DNA of 64,000 nucleotides from Pseudomonas congelans (lineage in GTDB: Bacteria; Pseudomonadota; Gammaproteobacteria; Pseudomonadales; Pseudomonadaceae). How positions within the stretch are numbered: the first letter of the stretch is position 1; every line of letters begins with the position of its first letter. The position numbers and the translations under genes are program-made. Shown piece after piece: positions 26,042-35,113 of the stretch. The stretch is taken from the NCBI RefSeq assembly GCF_900103225.1, contig NZ_FNJH01000006.1, forward strand, positions 1 to 64,000, given 5' to 3'. The notes under the pieces were generated by a model. It did no database searches. It was not told the origin of the DNA and saw nothing but the letters and a program-made list of their open reading frames with translations.

Positions 26042-26347
26042 ATGGCCAAGAAGAGCATGAAAAACCGTGAGCTGAAGCGTCAGCTCACCGTTGCCAAGTA
26101 CGCCAAGAAGCGTGCAGAGCTGAAAGCAATCATCGTTGATCTGAACGCAAGTCCAGAAGCGCGTTGGGAAGCTACCGTAGCCCTGCAGAAGCAACCACGT
26201 GACGCAAGCGCTGCGCGCATGCGTAATCGTTGCCGCATCACTGGTCGTCCACACGGCGTTTACCGCAAGTTCGGCCTCGGCCGTAACAAACTGCGTGAAG
26301 CGGCCATGCGTGGCGACGTACCAGGTCTGGTCAAAGCCAGCTGGTAA
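26042..26347 (+). CDS. rpsN: 30S ribosomal protein S14 (zinc-free type)
   Basis: S14 (101 residues) is in the 30S head. It has the long, zinc-independent form: only one cysteine is present ([20 protein letters not shown]), not the CxxC pairs of the zinc type. The start at 26042 gives the standard [10 protein letters not shown] beginning; an upstream in-frame extension lies inside rplE. An unusually long 212-base gap to rpsH follows. Confidence 0.98.
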
Positions 26348-26408
26348 CGCACCTCTCGTTTCGTGCCGGCCGGTTGCGCAAGTCACTGGTCGGTATGAAG
26401 CCTGAATT

Positions 26409-26438
26409 TGAATCAAGCCCCTTTTGGGGCTTGATTCA
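26409..26438 (+). terminator. Hairpin in the rpsN-rpsH gap
   Basis: The perfect 13-bp stem TGAATCAAGCCCC (26409-26421) / GGGGCTTGATTCA (26426-26438) has a TTTT loop. Only TTTCT follows, so it may be a weak terminator, an RNA-processing site or an attenuator. Its right arm contains the -35 element of the following promoter. Confidence 0.6.
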
Positions 26439-26459
26439 TTTCTGGGGTAGGACTAGAAT
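26431..26459 (+). promoter_or_regulatory. Internal sigma70 promoter before rpsH
   Basis: TTGATT (26431-26436) and TAGAAT (26454-26459) are spaced by 17 bases inside the 212-base gap between rpsN and rpsH. The -35 hexamer overlaps the right arm of the hairpin. It would give rpsH-rplF-rplR-rpsE-rpmD-rplO-secY-rpmJ its own transcript with a leader of about 90 bases. Confidence 0.7.
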
Positions 26460-26559
26460 TGCCGGCTCGCCTGAGCCCGTGTTTTTACTTGCCCGGAAGT
26501 TCTCGGCGATCAAGCTGTAGCCGCAAGGCTAATTATTTTGTTTTAGGAGCGTCTAGCCC

Positions 26560-26952
26560 ATGAGTATGCAGGACCCGTTAGCGGACATGCTAACTCGTAT
26601 CCGTAATGCCCAGATGGCTGAAAAGCCCGTCGTAAGCATGCCATCTTCCACGTTGAAGGTTGCTGTAGCAAAAGTCCTGAAGGACGAAGGCTACATTGCG
26701 GGTTATCAGATCAGCAGCGAAGTTAAATCCTCGCTGTCCATCGAGCTTAAGTACTTCGAAGGCCGTCCGGTCATTGAAGAGGTTAAGCGCGTCAGCCGCC
26801 CAGGCTTGCGTCAGTACAAGTCCTCCGATGATCTGCCGAAAGTTCGTGGCGGTCTTGGTGTGTCTATCGTCTCCACCAGTAAAGGTGTGATGACGGATCG
26901 TGCTGCGCGCGCTGCCGGTGTCGGTGGCGAAGTGCTTTGCACTGTGTTCTAA
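26560..26952 (+). CDS. rpsH: 30S ribosomal protein S8
   Basis: S8 (130 residues) binds the central domain of 16S rRNA and in E. coli represses the spc operon. MSMQDPLADMLTRIRNAQ at the start and the C-terminal GLGVSIVSTSKGVMTDRAAR segment are characteristic. It is the first gene after the internal promoter described for this gap. Confidence 0.98.
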   Translation: MSMQDPLADMLTRIRNAQMAEKPVVSMPSSTLKVAVAKVLKDEGYIAGYQISSEVKSSLSIELKYFEGRPVIEEVKRVSRPGLRQYKSSDDLPKVRGGLGVSIVSTSKGVMTDRAARAAGVGGEVLCTVF

Positions 26953-26964
26953 GGGGGGATAAGC

Positions 26965-27498
26965 ATGTCACGCGTAGCTAAGAACCCCGTTAAGTTGCCA
27001 TCCGGCGTCGAAGTCAAACTCGTCGGCCAGCAGCTTTCGGTGAAGGGTGCCAAGGGCACTCTAGAACTGAACATCCATTCGTCCGTTGAGATTGTTGAAG
27101 AAGCTGGTGAGCTGCGTTTCGCTGCTCGCAATGGCGATCAACAAACCCGCGCAATGGCAGGCACCACTCGTGCACTGGTTAACAACATGGTCCAGGGCGT
27201 AAGCCAAGGCTTTGAGCGTAAGCTCCAGCTGGTCGGTGTTGGTTACAAGGCGCAAGCAAAAGGCACGGTCCTGAACCTTGCACTTGGCTTCTCGCACCCG
27301 GTGGACTATGAATTGCCGAATGGCATCACCGCTGAGACCCCCAGCCAGACCGATATCCTGATTCGCGGTATCGATAAGCAGTTGGTTGGTCAAGTGGCCG
27401 CTGAGATCCGCGACTTCCGCCGTCCTGAGCCTTACAAAGGCAAAGGTGTGCGTTACGCGGACGAAGTCGTCCGCCGTAAAGAAGCCAAGAAGAAGTAG
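26965..27498 (+). CDS. rplF: 50S ribosomal protein L6
   Basis: L6 (177 residues) lies near the factor-binding site beside the sarcin-ricin loop. The duplicated fold and the C-terminal RDFRRPEPYKGKGVRYADEV signature are clear. It lies 12 bases after rpsH and 10 before rplR. Confidence 0.98.
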   Translation: MSRVAKNPVKLPSGVEVKLVGQQLSVKGAKGTLELNIHSSVEIVEEAGELRFAARNGDQQTRAMAGTTRALVNNMVQGVSQGFERKLQLVGVGYKAQAKGTVLNLALGFSHPVDYELPNGITAETPSQTDILIRGIDKQLVGQVAAEIRDFRRPEPYKGKGVRYADEVVRRKEAKKK

Positions 27499-27508
27499 GG
27501 CATAGCAA

Positions 27509-27859
27509 ATGACCGTCAAAAAAGTTACCCGACTGCGTCGCGCTCGCAAAGCACGCCTGAAAATGCACGAGCTAGAAGTCGTGCGTCTCTGCGTGCACCG
27601 CTCTTCGCAGCACATTTATGCCCAGGTCATCTCGGCCGACGGCAGCAAAGTCCTGGCAAGCGCCTCGACTTTGGACAAAGAACTGCGTGATGGCGCCACT
27701 GGCAACATCGACGCGGCCACTAAGGTTGGCAAGCTGGTCGCCGAGCGCGCGAAAGCCGCGGGTGTATCGCAAGTCGCTTTCGACCGTTCTGGCTTCAAGT
27801 ACCACGGCCGTGTCAAAGCGCTGGCTGATGCTGCTCGTGAAGGCGGGCTGGAGTTCTAA
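27509..27859 (+). CDS. rplR: 50S ribosomal protein L18
   Basis: L18 (116 residues) binds 5S rRNA together with L5. It has the basic N-terminus (KKVTRLRRARKARLKMHE) and the conserved core VAFDRSGFKYHGRVKALADA near the C-terminus. It is closely followed by rpsE. Confidence 0.98.
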   Translation: MTVKKVTRLRRARKARLKMHELEVVRLCVHRSSQHIYAQVISADGSKVLASASTLDKELRDGATGNIDAATKVGKLVAERAKAAGVSQVAFDRSGFKYHGRVKALADAAREGGLEF

Positions 27860-27862
27860 GTT

Positions 27863-28363
27863 ATGTCAAATCACGACCAAAAACGCGACGAAGGCTACAT
27901 CGAGAAGCTGGTTCAAGTTAACCGCGTGGCCAAAACCGTAAAAGGCGGCCGTATCTTCACTTTCACTGCGTTGACCGTAGTGGGTGATGGTAAAGGGCGC
28001 GTTGGCTTCGGCCGTGGCAAGTCACGTGAAGTGCCTGCTGCAATCCAGAAAGCGATGGAAGCTGCTCGTCGCAACATGATTCAGGTTGATCTGAACGGCA
28101 CTACCCTGCAGTACGCGATGAAGTCTGCTCATGGCGCCTCCAAGGTGTACATGCAGCCTGCTTCCGAAGGTACCGGTATCATCGCTGGCGGCGCAATGCG
28201 CGCAGTGTTGGAAGTTGCTGGTGTCCAGAACGTATTGGCCAAGTGCTACGGTTCGACTAACCCAGTAAACGTGGTTCACGCTACGTTCAAGGGTTTGAAG
28301 GGCATGCAGTCTCCTGAGTCGATCGCTGCCAAGCGTGGCAAGCGTGTTGAGGAGATCATCTGA
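27863..28363 (+). CDS. rpsE: 30S ribosomal protein S5
   Basis: S5 (166 residues) helps shape the decoding site and mRNA entry. The double-stranded RNA-binding-like N-terminal domain has the KLVQVNRVAKTVKGGRIFTF segment, where spectinomycin resistance maps in the family, and FGRGKSREVPAAIQKA follows. The residues in the spectinomycin loop look like the sensitive type. Confidence 0.98.
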   Translation: MSNHDQKRDEGYIEKLVQVNRVAKTVKGGRIFTFTALTVVGDGKGRVGFGRGKSREVPAAIQKAMEAARRNMIQVDLNGTTLQYAMKSAHGASKVYMQPASEGTGIIAGGAMRAVLEVAGVQNVLAKCYGSTNPVNVVHATFKGLKGMQSPESIAAKRGKRVEEII

Positions 28364-28365
28364 TC

Positions 28366-28542
28366 ATGGCTACCGTTAAAGTAACGTTGATCAAAAGCAT
28401 GACCGGCCGCATCCCTAACCACAGACTGTGTGTTAAGGGTTTGGGTCTGCGTCGCATCGGTCACACTGTAGAAGTCCTGGATACTCCCGAAAATCGCGGG
28501 ATGATCAACAAGGCTTACTACATGCTGCGAGTCGAGGGTTAA
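28366..28542 (+). CDS. rpmD: 50S ribosomal protein L30
   Basis: This 58-residue protein is encoded by an ATG at 28366 two bases after the rpsE stop. The translation MATVKVTLIKSMTGRIPNHR and the KGLGLRRIGHTVEVLDTPEN segment are those of bacterial L30, a small 50S protein near 5S rRNA. The stop is at 28540-28542, three bases before rplO, in the standard spc order. Confidence 0.96.
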   Translation: MATVKVTLIKSMTGRIPNHRLCVKGLGLRRIGHTVEVLDTPENRGMINKAYYMLRVEG

Positions 28543-28545
28543 TCG

Positions 28546-28980
28546 ATGAAACTCAATGATCTGAGTCCAGCGCCGGGTTCCCGTCGCGAAAAGCATCGTC
28601 CGGGCCGTGGTATCGGTAGTGGTTTGGGCAAGACCGGTGGCCGTGGCCACAAAGGTCAAAGCTCCCGCTCCGGTGGCACTATTGCTCCGGGCTTTGAGGG
28701 CGGCCAACAGCCGCTGCATCGTCGCTTGCCGAAATTCGGTTTCGTTTCCCTGAAGGCCATGGATCGCGCAGAAGTGCGTTTGTCCGAGCTGGCTAAAGTG
28801 GAAGGCGACATCGTAACTGTGCAGTCCCTGAAAGATGCCAACGTGATTAACCAGAACGTTCAGCGTGTGAAAATCATGCTGTCGGGCGAAGTTACTCGCG
28901 CTGTCACTATCAAGGGTATCGCCGCCACCAAAGGTGCGCGTGCGGCTATCGAAGCAGCTGGCGGCAAGTTCGAGGAATAA
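28546..28980 (+). CDS. rplO: 50S ribosomal protein L15
   Basis: L15 (144 residues) is a late assembly protein in the 50S core. It has the glycine-rich extended N-terminus (RPGRGIGSGLGKTGGRGHKG) and the GFEGGQQPLHRRLPKFGF segment. Its stop codon directly abuts the secY start. Confidence 0.98.
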   Translation: MKLNDLSPAPGSRREKHRPGRGIGSGLGKTGGRGHKGQSSRSGGTIAPGFEGGQQPLHRRLPKFGFVSLKAMDRAEVRLSELAKVEGDIVTVQSLKDANVINQNVQRVKIMLSGEVTRAVTIKGIAATKGARAAIEAAGGKFEE

Positions 28981-30315
28981 ATGGCTAAGCAAGGTGCTCT
29001 CTCAGCGCTCGGCAAAGGCGGTATGTCTGAACTCTGGGCTCGTCTGCGTTTTCTGTTCCTGGCGATTATCGTCTACCGAATAGGCGCACACATCCCGGTT
29101 CCAGGTATCAACCCGGACCGACTCGCAGAACTGTTTCGACAGAATGAGGGGACCATTCTTAGCTTGTTCAACATGTTTTCCGGCGGCGCGCTGGAACGGA
29201 TGAGCATCTTTGCACTGGGGATCATGCCGTACATTTCGGCATCGATCATCATGCAGCTGATGACCGCCGTCAGCCCGCAGCTGGAGCAGTTGAAGAAGGA
29301 AGGTGAAGCTGGCCGTCGCAAGATAAGCCAGTACACCCGCTATGGCACCGTTGTCCTGGCTCTGGTCCAAGCTATCGGCATGTCCGTTGGTCTGGCGAGT
29401 CAGGGCGTCGCGTTTTCTGGGGACCTGGGTTTCCACTTTGTGGCCGTAACTACCTTCGTGGCAGGTGCGATGTTCATGATGTGGCTGGGCGAGCAGATCA
29501 CCGAGCGCGGTGTCGGCAACGGTATCTCGATGTTGATTTTCGCAGGTATCGTCGCCGGTCTTCCGAGAGCAATAGGGCAGTCTTTCGAGTCTGCACGTCA
29601 GGGTGATATCAATATCTTCGCTCTGGTTGCAATCGGTTTGCTGGCGGTAGCGATCATCGGTTTTGTGGTGTTCATTGAGCGTGGTCAGCGTCGTATCGCT
29701 GTTCACTACGCCAAGCGTCAGCAGGGCCGCAAGGTCTTCGCTGCGCAGACCAGCCACTTGCCGCTGAAAGTGAATATGGCTGGTGTTATACCGGCCATTT
29801 TCGCGAGCAGCATTTTGCTGTTCCCGGCTTCGTTGGGGTCCTGGTTCGGTCAGTCTGAAGGTCTGGGCTGGTTGCAGGACATCTCGCAGTCGATCGCTCC
29901 TGGTCAGCCGTTGAATATTCTGCTGTTTAGTGCAGGGATTATTTTCTTCTGCTTCTTCTATACGGCGTTGATGTTCAATCCGAAAGACGTAGCGGAAAAC
30001 CTGAAGAAGTCCGGTGCCTTTATTCCGGGTATTCGTCCAGGCGAGCAGTCGGCGCGCTATATTGATGGCGTTTTGACTCGCTTGACCATGTTCGGTGCTC
30101 TATATATGACGGCCGTGTGTCTGCTTCCCCAGTTCCTGGTGGTCGCGGCAAACGTACCGTTCTACCTTGGCGGGACCTCGTTGCTGATCGTGGTCGTGGT
30201 TGTGATGGACTTTATGTCGCAAGTGCAATCTCACCTCGTTTCGCACCAGTATGAATCCCTGATGAAGAAAGCCAACCTGAAGGGCTACGGTGGCAGCGGC
30301 GGTATGCTGCGCTGA
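28981..30315 (+). CDS. secY: Preprotein translocase subunit SecY
   Basis: SecY (444 residues) is the protein-conducting channel of the inner membrane. Ten membrane helices are expected; the conserved [11 protein letters not shown] plug-region start, the [19 protein letters not shown] loop and the [16 protein letters not shown] cytoplasmic loop that binds SecA and ribosomes are visible. It is translated immediately after rplO in the spc operon, the usual place. Confidence 0.98.
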
Positions 30316-30343
30316 AGCACCCCTAAGGTTCGAGGAGTTGGTG

Positions 30344-30460
30344 ATGAAAGTTCGTGCATCGGTGAAAAAGCTGTGCCGTAACTGCAAGATTATCCGCCGC
30401 GAAGGTGTGGTTCGAGTAATTTGCAGCGCGGAACCACGTCATAAGCAGCGCCAAGGCTGA
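30344..30460 (+). CDS. rpmJ: 50S ribosomal protein L36 (zinc type)
   Basis: This 38-residue protein starts at ATG 30344 after a GAGGAG site. [20 protein letters not shown] and the later C27 and H33 form a CxxC-C-H zinc ribbon (C11, C14, C27, H33), so it is the zinc-dependent form. It is the last gene of the spc operon, 130 bases before rpsM. Confidence 0.97.
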
Positions 30461-30476
30461 TTGTGATTTGTGCTTA

Positions 30477-30504
30477 AGCCCAGCAGCTAGTGCGCTGCTG
30501 GGTT
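30477..30504 (+). terminator. Hairpin between rpmJ and rpsM
   Basis: The stem CCCAGCAGC (30479-30487) / GCTGCTGGG (30494-30502) is extended by flanking pairs and followed by TTGATTATTTG. It is a plausible partial terminator of the spc operon and abuts the promoter of the alpha operon. Confidence 0.6.
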
Positions 30505-30531
30505 GATTATTTGTTACTACAGCGATATTAT
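30503..30531 (+). promoter_or_regulatory. Sigma70 promoter of the alpha operon
   Basis: TTGATT (30503-30508) and TATTAT (30526-30531) are spaced by 17 bases. The -35 directly follows a hairpin, the same layout as the promoter before rpsH. It would drive rpsM-rpsK-rpsD-rpoA-rplQ. Confidence 0.72.
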
Positions 30532-30590
30532 CTCGCGCCCTATTTCTTGGCTTCCGGGGCGTAGGTAGCTGTCAATTGGAGTCCCACTGA

Positions 30591-30947
30591 ATGGCCCGTA
30601 TTGCAGGCGTTAACATTCCAGATAACAAGCATACTGTTATCTCGTTGACCTACATCTATGGTGTTGGTCGCACCACCGCACAGAAAATTTGTGCAACCAC
30701 CGGCGTAAATCCGGCGGTGAAAATCAAAGATCTGAGCGACGAGCAGATTGAACAGCTGCGTGGCGAAGTGGCGAAGTTCACCACTGAAGGTGACCTGCGT
30801 CGCGAAATCAACATGAAAATCAAGCGCTTGATGGACCTGGGCTGCTACCGCGGTCTGCGTCATCGTCGTGGTCTTCCAGTGCGCGGTCAGCGTACCAAGA
30901 CCAACGCGCGTACTCGCAAAGGTCCGCGTAAGCCGATCCGCAAGTAA
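30591..30947 (+). CDS. rpsM: 30S ribosomal protein S13
   Basis: S13 (118 residues) lies in the 30S head and contacts P-site tRNA with its basic tail (GPRKPIRK). The start MARIAGVNIPDNKHTVISL and the HRRGLPVRGQRTKTNARTRK region are typical. It is the first gene of the alpha operon. Confidence 0.98.
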   Translation: MARIAGVNIPDNKHTVISLTYIYGVGRTTAQKICATTGVNPAVKIKDLSDEQIEQLRGEVAKFTTEGDLRREINMKIKRLMDLGCYRGLRHRRGLPVRGQRTKTNARTRKGPRKPIRK

Positions 30948-30977
30948 TCGCACCAGCGCAACGACAGGAATTTAGTC

Positions 30978-31367
30978 ATGGCAAAACCTGCTGCTCGTCC
31001 TCGTAAAAAAGTTAAAAAGACAGTGGTTGATGGCATCGCCCACATCCACGCGTCGTTTAACAACACAATCGTCACCATTACCGATCGTCAAGGTAACGCT
31101 CTTTCGTGGGCTACCTCCGGCGGTTCGGGTTTCCGTGGTTCGCGCAAGTCCACCCCGTTCGCTGCTCAAGTAGCTGCTGAACGTGCTGGTCAAGCTGCGC
31201 TGGAGTACGGTCTGAAGAACCTCGACGTCAATGTCAAGGGTCCAGGCCCAGGTCGTGAATCCGCTGTCCGTGCATTGAACGGCTGTGGCTATAAGATCGC
31301 CAGCATCACCGACGTGACGCCAATCCCGCATAACGGGTGCCGTCCGCCGAAGAAGCGCCGCGTGTAA
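30978..31367 (+). CDS. rpsK: 30S ribosomal protein S11
   Basis: S11 (129 residues) is on the 30S platform near the mRNA exit. The ASFNNTIVTITDRQGNALSW segment and C-terminal ITDVTPIPHNGCRPPKKRRV are diagnostic. It lies 30 bases after rpsM and 18 before rpsD. Confidence 0.98.
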   Translation: MAKPAARPRKKVKKTVVDGIAHIHASFNNTIVTITDRQGNALSWATSGGSGFRGSRKSTPFAAQVAAERAGQAALEYGLKNLDVNVKGPGPGRESAVRALNGCGYKIASITDVTPIPHNGCRPPKKRRV

Positions 31368-31385
31368 TCCAGGAGACTGTAAGAA

Positions 31386-32006
31386 ATGGCTCGTTACATT
31401 GGTCCAAAATGCAAACTTGCTCGTCGTGAAGGCACCGATCTCTTTCTGAAGAGCGGCGTTCGCGCTATCGAATCCAAGTGCAACATCGAAGCAGCTCCAG
31501 GTATCCACGGCCAACGTCGTGGTCGCCAGTCCGATTACGGTACTCAGCTGCGTGAAAAGCAAAAAGTCCGTCGTATCTACGGCGTTCTCGAGCGTCAGTT
31601 CAGCGGCTACTACAAAGAAGCCGCCGGCAAGAAAGGTGCAACAGGCGAGAACCTGCTGCAACTGCTCGAATGCCGTCTGGACAACGTTGTATACCGCATG
31701 GGCTTCGGCTCGACGCGTGCAGAATCCCGTCAATTGGTTTCGCACAAGTCGGTCAGCGTAAACGGCAAAACCGTTAACGTTCCTTCTTATCAGGTTCGTG
31801 CTGGCGACGTTGTTGCTATCCGCGAAAAAGCTAAGAATCAGCTGCGTATTGTCCAGGCTCTCGATCTGTGTGCCCAACGTGGCCGCGTAGAATGGGTAGA
31901 AGTAGACACTGAGAAGAAATCGGGCGTTTTCAAGAACGTTCCAGCTCGCAGTGATCTATCCGCCGACATCAACGAAAGCCTGATTGTCGAGCTCTACTCC
32001 AAGTAA
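31386..32006 (+). CDS. rpsD: 30S ribosomal protein S4
   Basis: S4 (206 residues) nucleates 30S assembly and in E. coli is the repressor of the alpha operon. It has MARYIGPKCKLARREGTDLF at the start and an S4 RNA-binding domain (LDNVVYRMGFGSTRAESRQL, about 98-117). There are no zinc-binding cysteine clusters. Confidence 0.98.
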   Translation: MARYIGPKCKLARREGTDLFLKSGVRAIESKCNIEAAPGIHGQRRGRQSDYGTQLREKQKVRRIYGVLERQFSGYYKEAAGKKGATGENLLQLLECRLDNVVYRMGFGSTRAESRQLVSHKSVSVNGKTVNVPSYQVRAGDVVAIREKAKNQLRIVQALDLCAQRGRVEWVEVDTEKKSGVFKNVPARSDLSADINESLIVELYSK

Positions 32007-32028
32007 GGGCTAGAAAATAGGTGCATCC

Positions 32029-33030
32029 ATGCAGATTTCGGTAAATGAGTTCCTGACACCCCGCCACATTGATGTGCAGGTTGTCAGTCCAACCCGCGCC
32101 AAAATCACTCTCGAGCCTCTCGAGCGTGGTTTCGGCCATACCCTGGGCAACGCGCTTCGCCGCATTTTGTTGTCCTCCATGCCCGGCTGTGCAGTAGTCG
32201 AGGCCGAGATTGACGGTGTACTCCATGAGTACAGCGCCATCGAAGGTGTACAGGAAGACGTCATTGAAATCCTGTTGAACCTTAAAGGTCTGGCTATCAA
32301 GCTGCACGGTCGAGACGAAGTTACGCTGACCTTGTCGAAGAAGGGTTCGGGGGTGGTTACCGCTGCCGATATTCAGCTGGATCATGATGTCGAGATCGTT
32401 AACCCCGATCACGTAATCGCTAACCTGGCGTCTAACGGCGTCTTGAACATGAAGCTCACCGTAGCTCGTGGTCGTGGTTATGAGCCGGCAGACTCGCGTC
32501 AAAGCGATGAAGACGAAAGCCGCAGCATTGGTCGCTTGCAGCTTGACTCTTCGTTCAGCCCGGTTCGCCGTATCGCATACGTGGTGGAAAACGCCCGTGT
32601 CGAACAGCGTACTAACCTGGACAAGCTGGTTATTGATCTGGAAACCAACGGTACTCTGGACCCTGAAGAGGCTATCCGTCGCGCTGCAACCATCCTGCAA
32701 CAGCAGTTGGCTGCGTTCGTGGACCTCAAAGGCGACAGCGAACCAGTGGTAATCGAACAGGAAGACGAGATCGATCCGATCCTGCTTCGTCCGGTTGACG
32801 ATTTGGAACTGACCGTGCGTTCGGCCAACTGCCTTAAGGCGGAGAACATCTACTACATCGGCGATCTGATTCAGCGCACCGAAGTAGAGCTGTTGAAGAC
32901 TCCGAACCTGGGCAAGAAATCCTTGACCGAGATCAAGGACGTTCTGGCTTCTCGTGGTCTCTCCCTCGGCATGCGCCTCGACAACTGGCCGCCGGCAAGT
33001 CTTAAGAAGGACGACAAGGCTACGGCCTGA
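32029..33030 (+). CDS. rpoA: DNA-directed RNA polymerase subunit alpha
   Basis: Alpha (333 residues) dimerises to start polymerase assembly. The N-terminal domain has the [20 protein letters not shown] signature. The C-terminal domain, which contacts UP elements and activators, carries [19 protein letters not shown] and the [13 protein letters not shown] motif. It lies between rpsD and rplQ as usual. Confidence 0.99.
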
Positions 33031-33071
33031 TCGTCGTAATCACCGAACGCGAGTTTGGTAAGGAATGAACC

Positions 33072-33458
33072 ATGCGTCATCGTAAAAGTGGACGTCACCT
33101 GAGCCGTACCAGCTCTCACCGCAAAGCCATGTTCCAAAACATGGCGGTGTCGCTGTTCGAGCACGAGCTGATCAAAACTACCCTGCCGAAAGCCAAGGAA
33201 CTGCGCCGCGTTGCCGAGCCGCTGATCACCCTGGCCAAGGAAGACAGCGTTGCCAACCGTCGTCTGGCTTTCGACCGTACTCGTTCGAAAGAAATCGTCG
33301 GCAAGCTGTTCAACGATCTGGGCAAGCGCTATGCAACCCGTCAGGGCGGCTACCTGCGCATCCTCAAGTGCGGTTTCCGCGCTGGCGACAACGCGCCAAT
33401 GGCGTACGTCGAGTTGGTTGATCGTCCTGTCGGTGGCTCTGTAGAAGCCGCTGAATAA
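33072..33458 (+). CDS. rplQ: 50S ribosomal protein L17
   Basis: L17 (128 residues) sits near the tunnel exit beside L22. MRHRKSGRHLSRTSSHRKAM at the start and the GGYLRILKCGFRAGDNAPMA segment are characteristic. It closes the alpha operon and is followed by a strong terminator. Confidence 0.98.
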   Translation: MRHRKSGRHLSRTSSHRKAMFQNMAVSLFEHELIKTTLPKAKELRRVAEPLITLAKEDSVANRRLAFDRTRSKEIVGKLFNDLGKRYATRQGGYLRILKCGFRAGDNAPMAYVELVDRPVGGSVEAAE

Positions 33459-33476
33459 GACATCAGTTTGAACAGA

Positions 33477-33502
33477 AAACCGGGCCTAGTGCCCGGTTTT
33501 TT
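33477..33502 (+). terminator. Terminator after rplQ
   Basis: The stem AAACCGGGC (33477-33485) / GCCCGGTTT (33491-33499) has a 5-nt loop and is followed by TTT. It ends the ribosomal protein cluster before katA. Confidence 0.93.
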
Positions 33503-33625
33503 GTTTTCCGGAATTAAGAATTGCTATCGATAGTCATGATTTAATGAATTCGACGTTGCAATAGCTTTCAACAATACTTCCTCTCAAGCCGATCAACCGG
33601 CCATACACAGCAGAGGAAGATGTAG

Positions 33626-35071
33626 ATGAGCCAGAAGACCCTTACGACCGCCAGCGGTGCTCCAGTCGCAGACAATCAGAACTCCCGTTCGGCAGGCCCG
33701 CGTGGTCCTCTACTACTCGATGATTTCCATCTGATCGAAAAGCTGGCCCACTTCAACCGTGAAAACATCCCGGAGCGTCGCGTGCACGCCAAAGGATCGG
33801 GTGCTCATGGTACGTTCACCGTGACCCGCGATATCAGCCAATACACCAGCGCCAAGCTGTTCGATACGGTCGGTAAGCAGACGCCGATTTTCCTGCGCTT
33901 CTCCACCGTAGGCGGTGAGCGTGGTTCGGCTGACACCGAGCGTGACCCACGCGGCTTTGCGATCAAGTTTTACACCGAAGAAGGTAACTGGGACATCGTG
34001 GGCAACAACACCCCCGTGTTCTTTATCCGTGACCCTCTGAAATTCCCTGACTTCATTCATACCCAGAAGCGCCTGCCGCAGACCAATCTGAAAAGCCCTC
34101 AGATGATGTGGGATTTCTGGTCGCACTCGCCTGAAGCGCTGCACCAGGTCACCATTCTGTTCTCCGATCGTGGCATTCCGGACGGCTACCGCCACATGCA
34201 CGGCTTCGGTAGCCACACCTACAGCCTCATCAGCGCTGCAGGCGAGCGTCATTGGGTGAAGTGGCATTACAAGACCCGCCAGGGTATCAAGAACCTCGCG
34301 CCTGCAGAGGCTGCGCGGATTGCCGGTACTGATCCCGATTACGCTCAGCGCGATCTGTTCACTGCCATCGAGAAGGGCGACTTCCCCAAGTGGCAGGTGT
34401 GCATTCAGCTGATGAGCGAGGCTCAGGCTGCGAATCATCATGAAAACCCGTTCGACGTGACCAAGACCTGGTCGCAGAAAGAATATCCGCTGATCGAGGT
34501 GGGCGAGCTGGAGTTGAACCGTAACCCTCTCAACTACTTTGCCGAAGTTGAGCAGGCTGCATTTGGCCCGAGCAACATGGTGCCAGGCGTTGGTCTTTCG
34601 CCAGACCGTATGCTGCAAGGGCGTGTATTTGCCTATGCTGATGCGCATCGCTACCGCGTGGGTACCAATCACCAGCAGTTGCCTATCAATGCGCCCAAGA
34701 GTCCGGTGCACAGCTATCAGCGTGACGGGTCGATGGCCTTCGGCACCAATGGCGGTGCGGCGCCAAACTATGAGCCCAACAGCTATTCGGATGCGCCGAA
34801 AGAGGATTCGCGCTACGCAGAGCCTGCGTTGTCTCTGAGCGGTGCCGCAGATCGTCATGATCATCGGGTAGACGGTGATTACTACAGTCAGGCAGGCAAG
34901 TTGTTCAACCTGATGAGCGCCGATCAGAAATCGCTGTTGATCAGCAACATTGCCGGAGCAATGGCAGGCGTTTCCAGTGATGTCGTGCAACGTCAGTTGC
35001 AGCATTTCTACAAAGCTGACCCTGCTTATGGCGAGGGCATCGCCAGCGCATTGGGCTTAAAACTGGGCTGA
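33626..35071 (+). CDS. katA: Monofunctional heme catalase KatA
   Basis: Catalase (481 residues) converts hydrogen peroxide to water and oxygen. The distal histidine is H54 (ERRVHAKGSGAHG), the distal asparagine N127 (IVGNNTPVFFIRD) and the proximal heme tyrosine Y337 (RVFAYADAHRYR), so the active site is complete. The length is that of the small-subunit class. No signal peptide is evident. It lies directly after rplQ and before the ferritin gene, as P. aeruginosa katA does. A 10-bp palindrome (CTATCGATAG, 33524-33533) lies upstream, but I cannot assign it to OxyR. Confidence 0.96.
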   Translation: MSQKTLTTASGAPVADNQNSRSAGPRGPLLLDDFHLIEKLAHFNRENIPERRVHAKGSGAHGTFTVTRDISQYTSAKLFDTVGKQTPIFLRFSTVGGERGSADTERDPRGFAIKFYTEEGNWDIVGNNTPVFFIRDPLKFPDFIHTQKRLPQTNLKSPQMMWDFWSHSPEALHQVTILFSDRGIPDGYRHMHGFGSHTYSLISAAGERHWVKWHYKTRQGIKNLAPAEAARIAGTDPDYAQRDLFTAIEKGDFPKWQVCIQLMSEAQAANHHENPFDVTKTWSQKEYPLIEVGELELNRNPLNYFAEVEQAAFGPSNMVPGVGLSPDRMLQGRVFAYADAHRYRVGTNHQQLPINAPKSPVHSYQRDGSMAFGTNGGAAPNYEPNSYSDAPKEDSRYAEPALSLSGAADRHDHRVDGDYYSQAGKLFNLMSADQKSLLISNIAGAMAGVSSDVVQRQLQHFYKADPAYGEGIASALGLKLG

Positions 35072-35088
35072 GTCGAAGTGAGAAACAG

Positions 35089-35113
35089 AACCGCCCTCAT
35101 TTGGGCGGTTTTT
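35089..35113 (+). terminator. Terminator after katA
   Basis: AACCGCCC (35089-35096) pairs with GGGCGGTT (35103-35110) and is followed by TTT. It separates katA from the ferritin gene, which therefore needs its own promoter. Confidence 0.92.

Noticed and set aside
33503..33625. OxyR site upstream of katA
   Set aside because: The CTATCGATAG palindrome (33524-33533) has ATAG/CTAT letters but not the ATAG-N7-CTAT-N7 spacing of OxyR sites.
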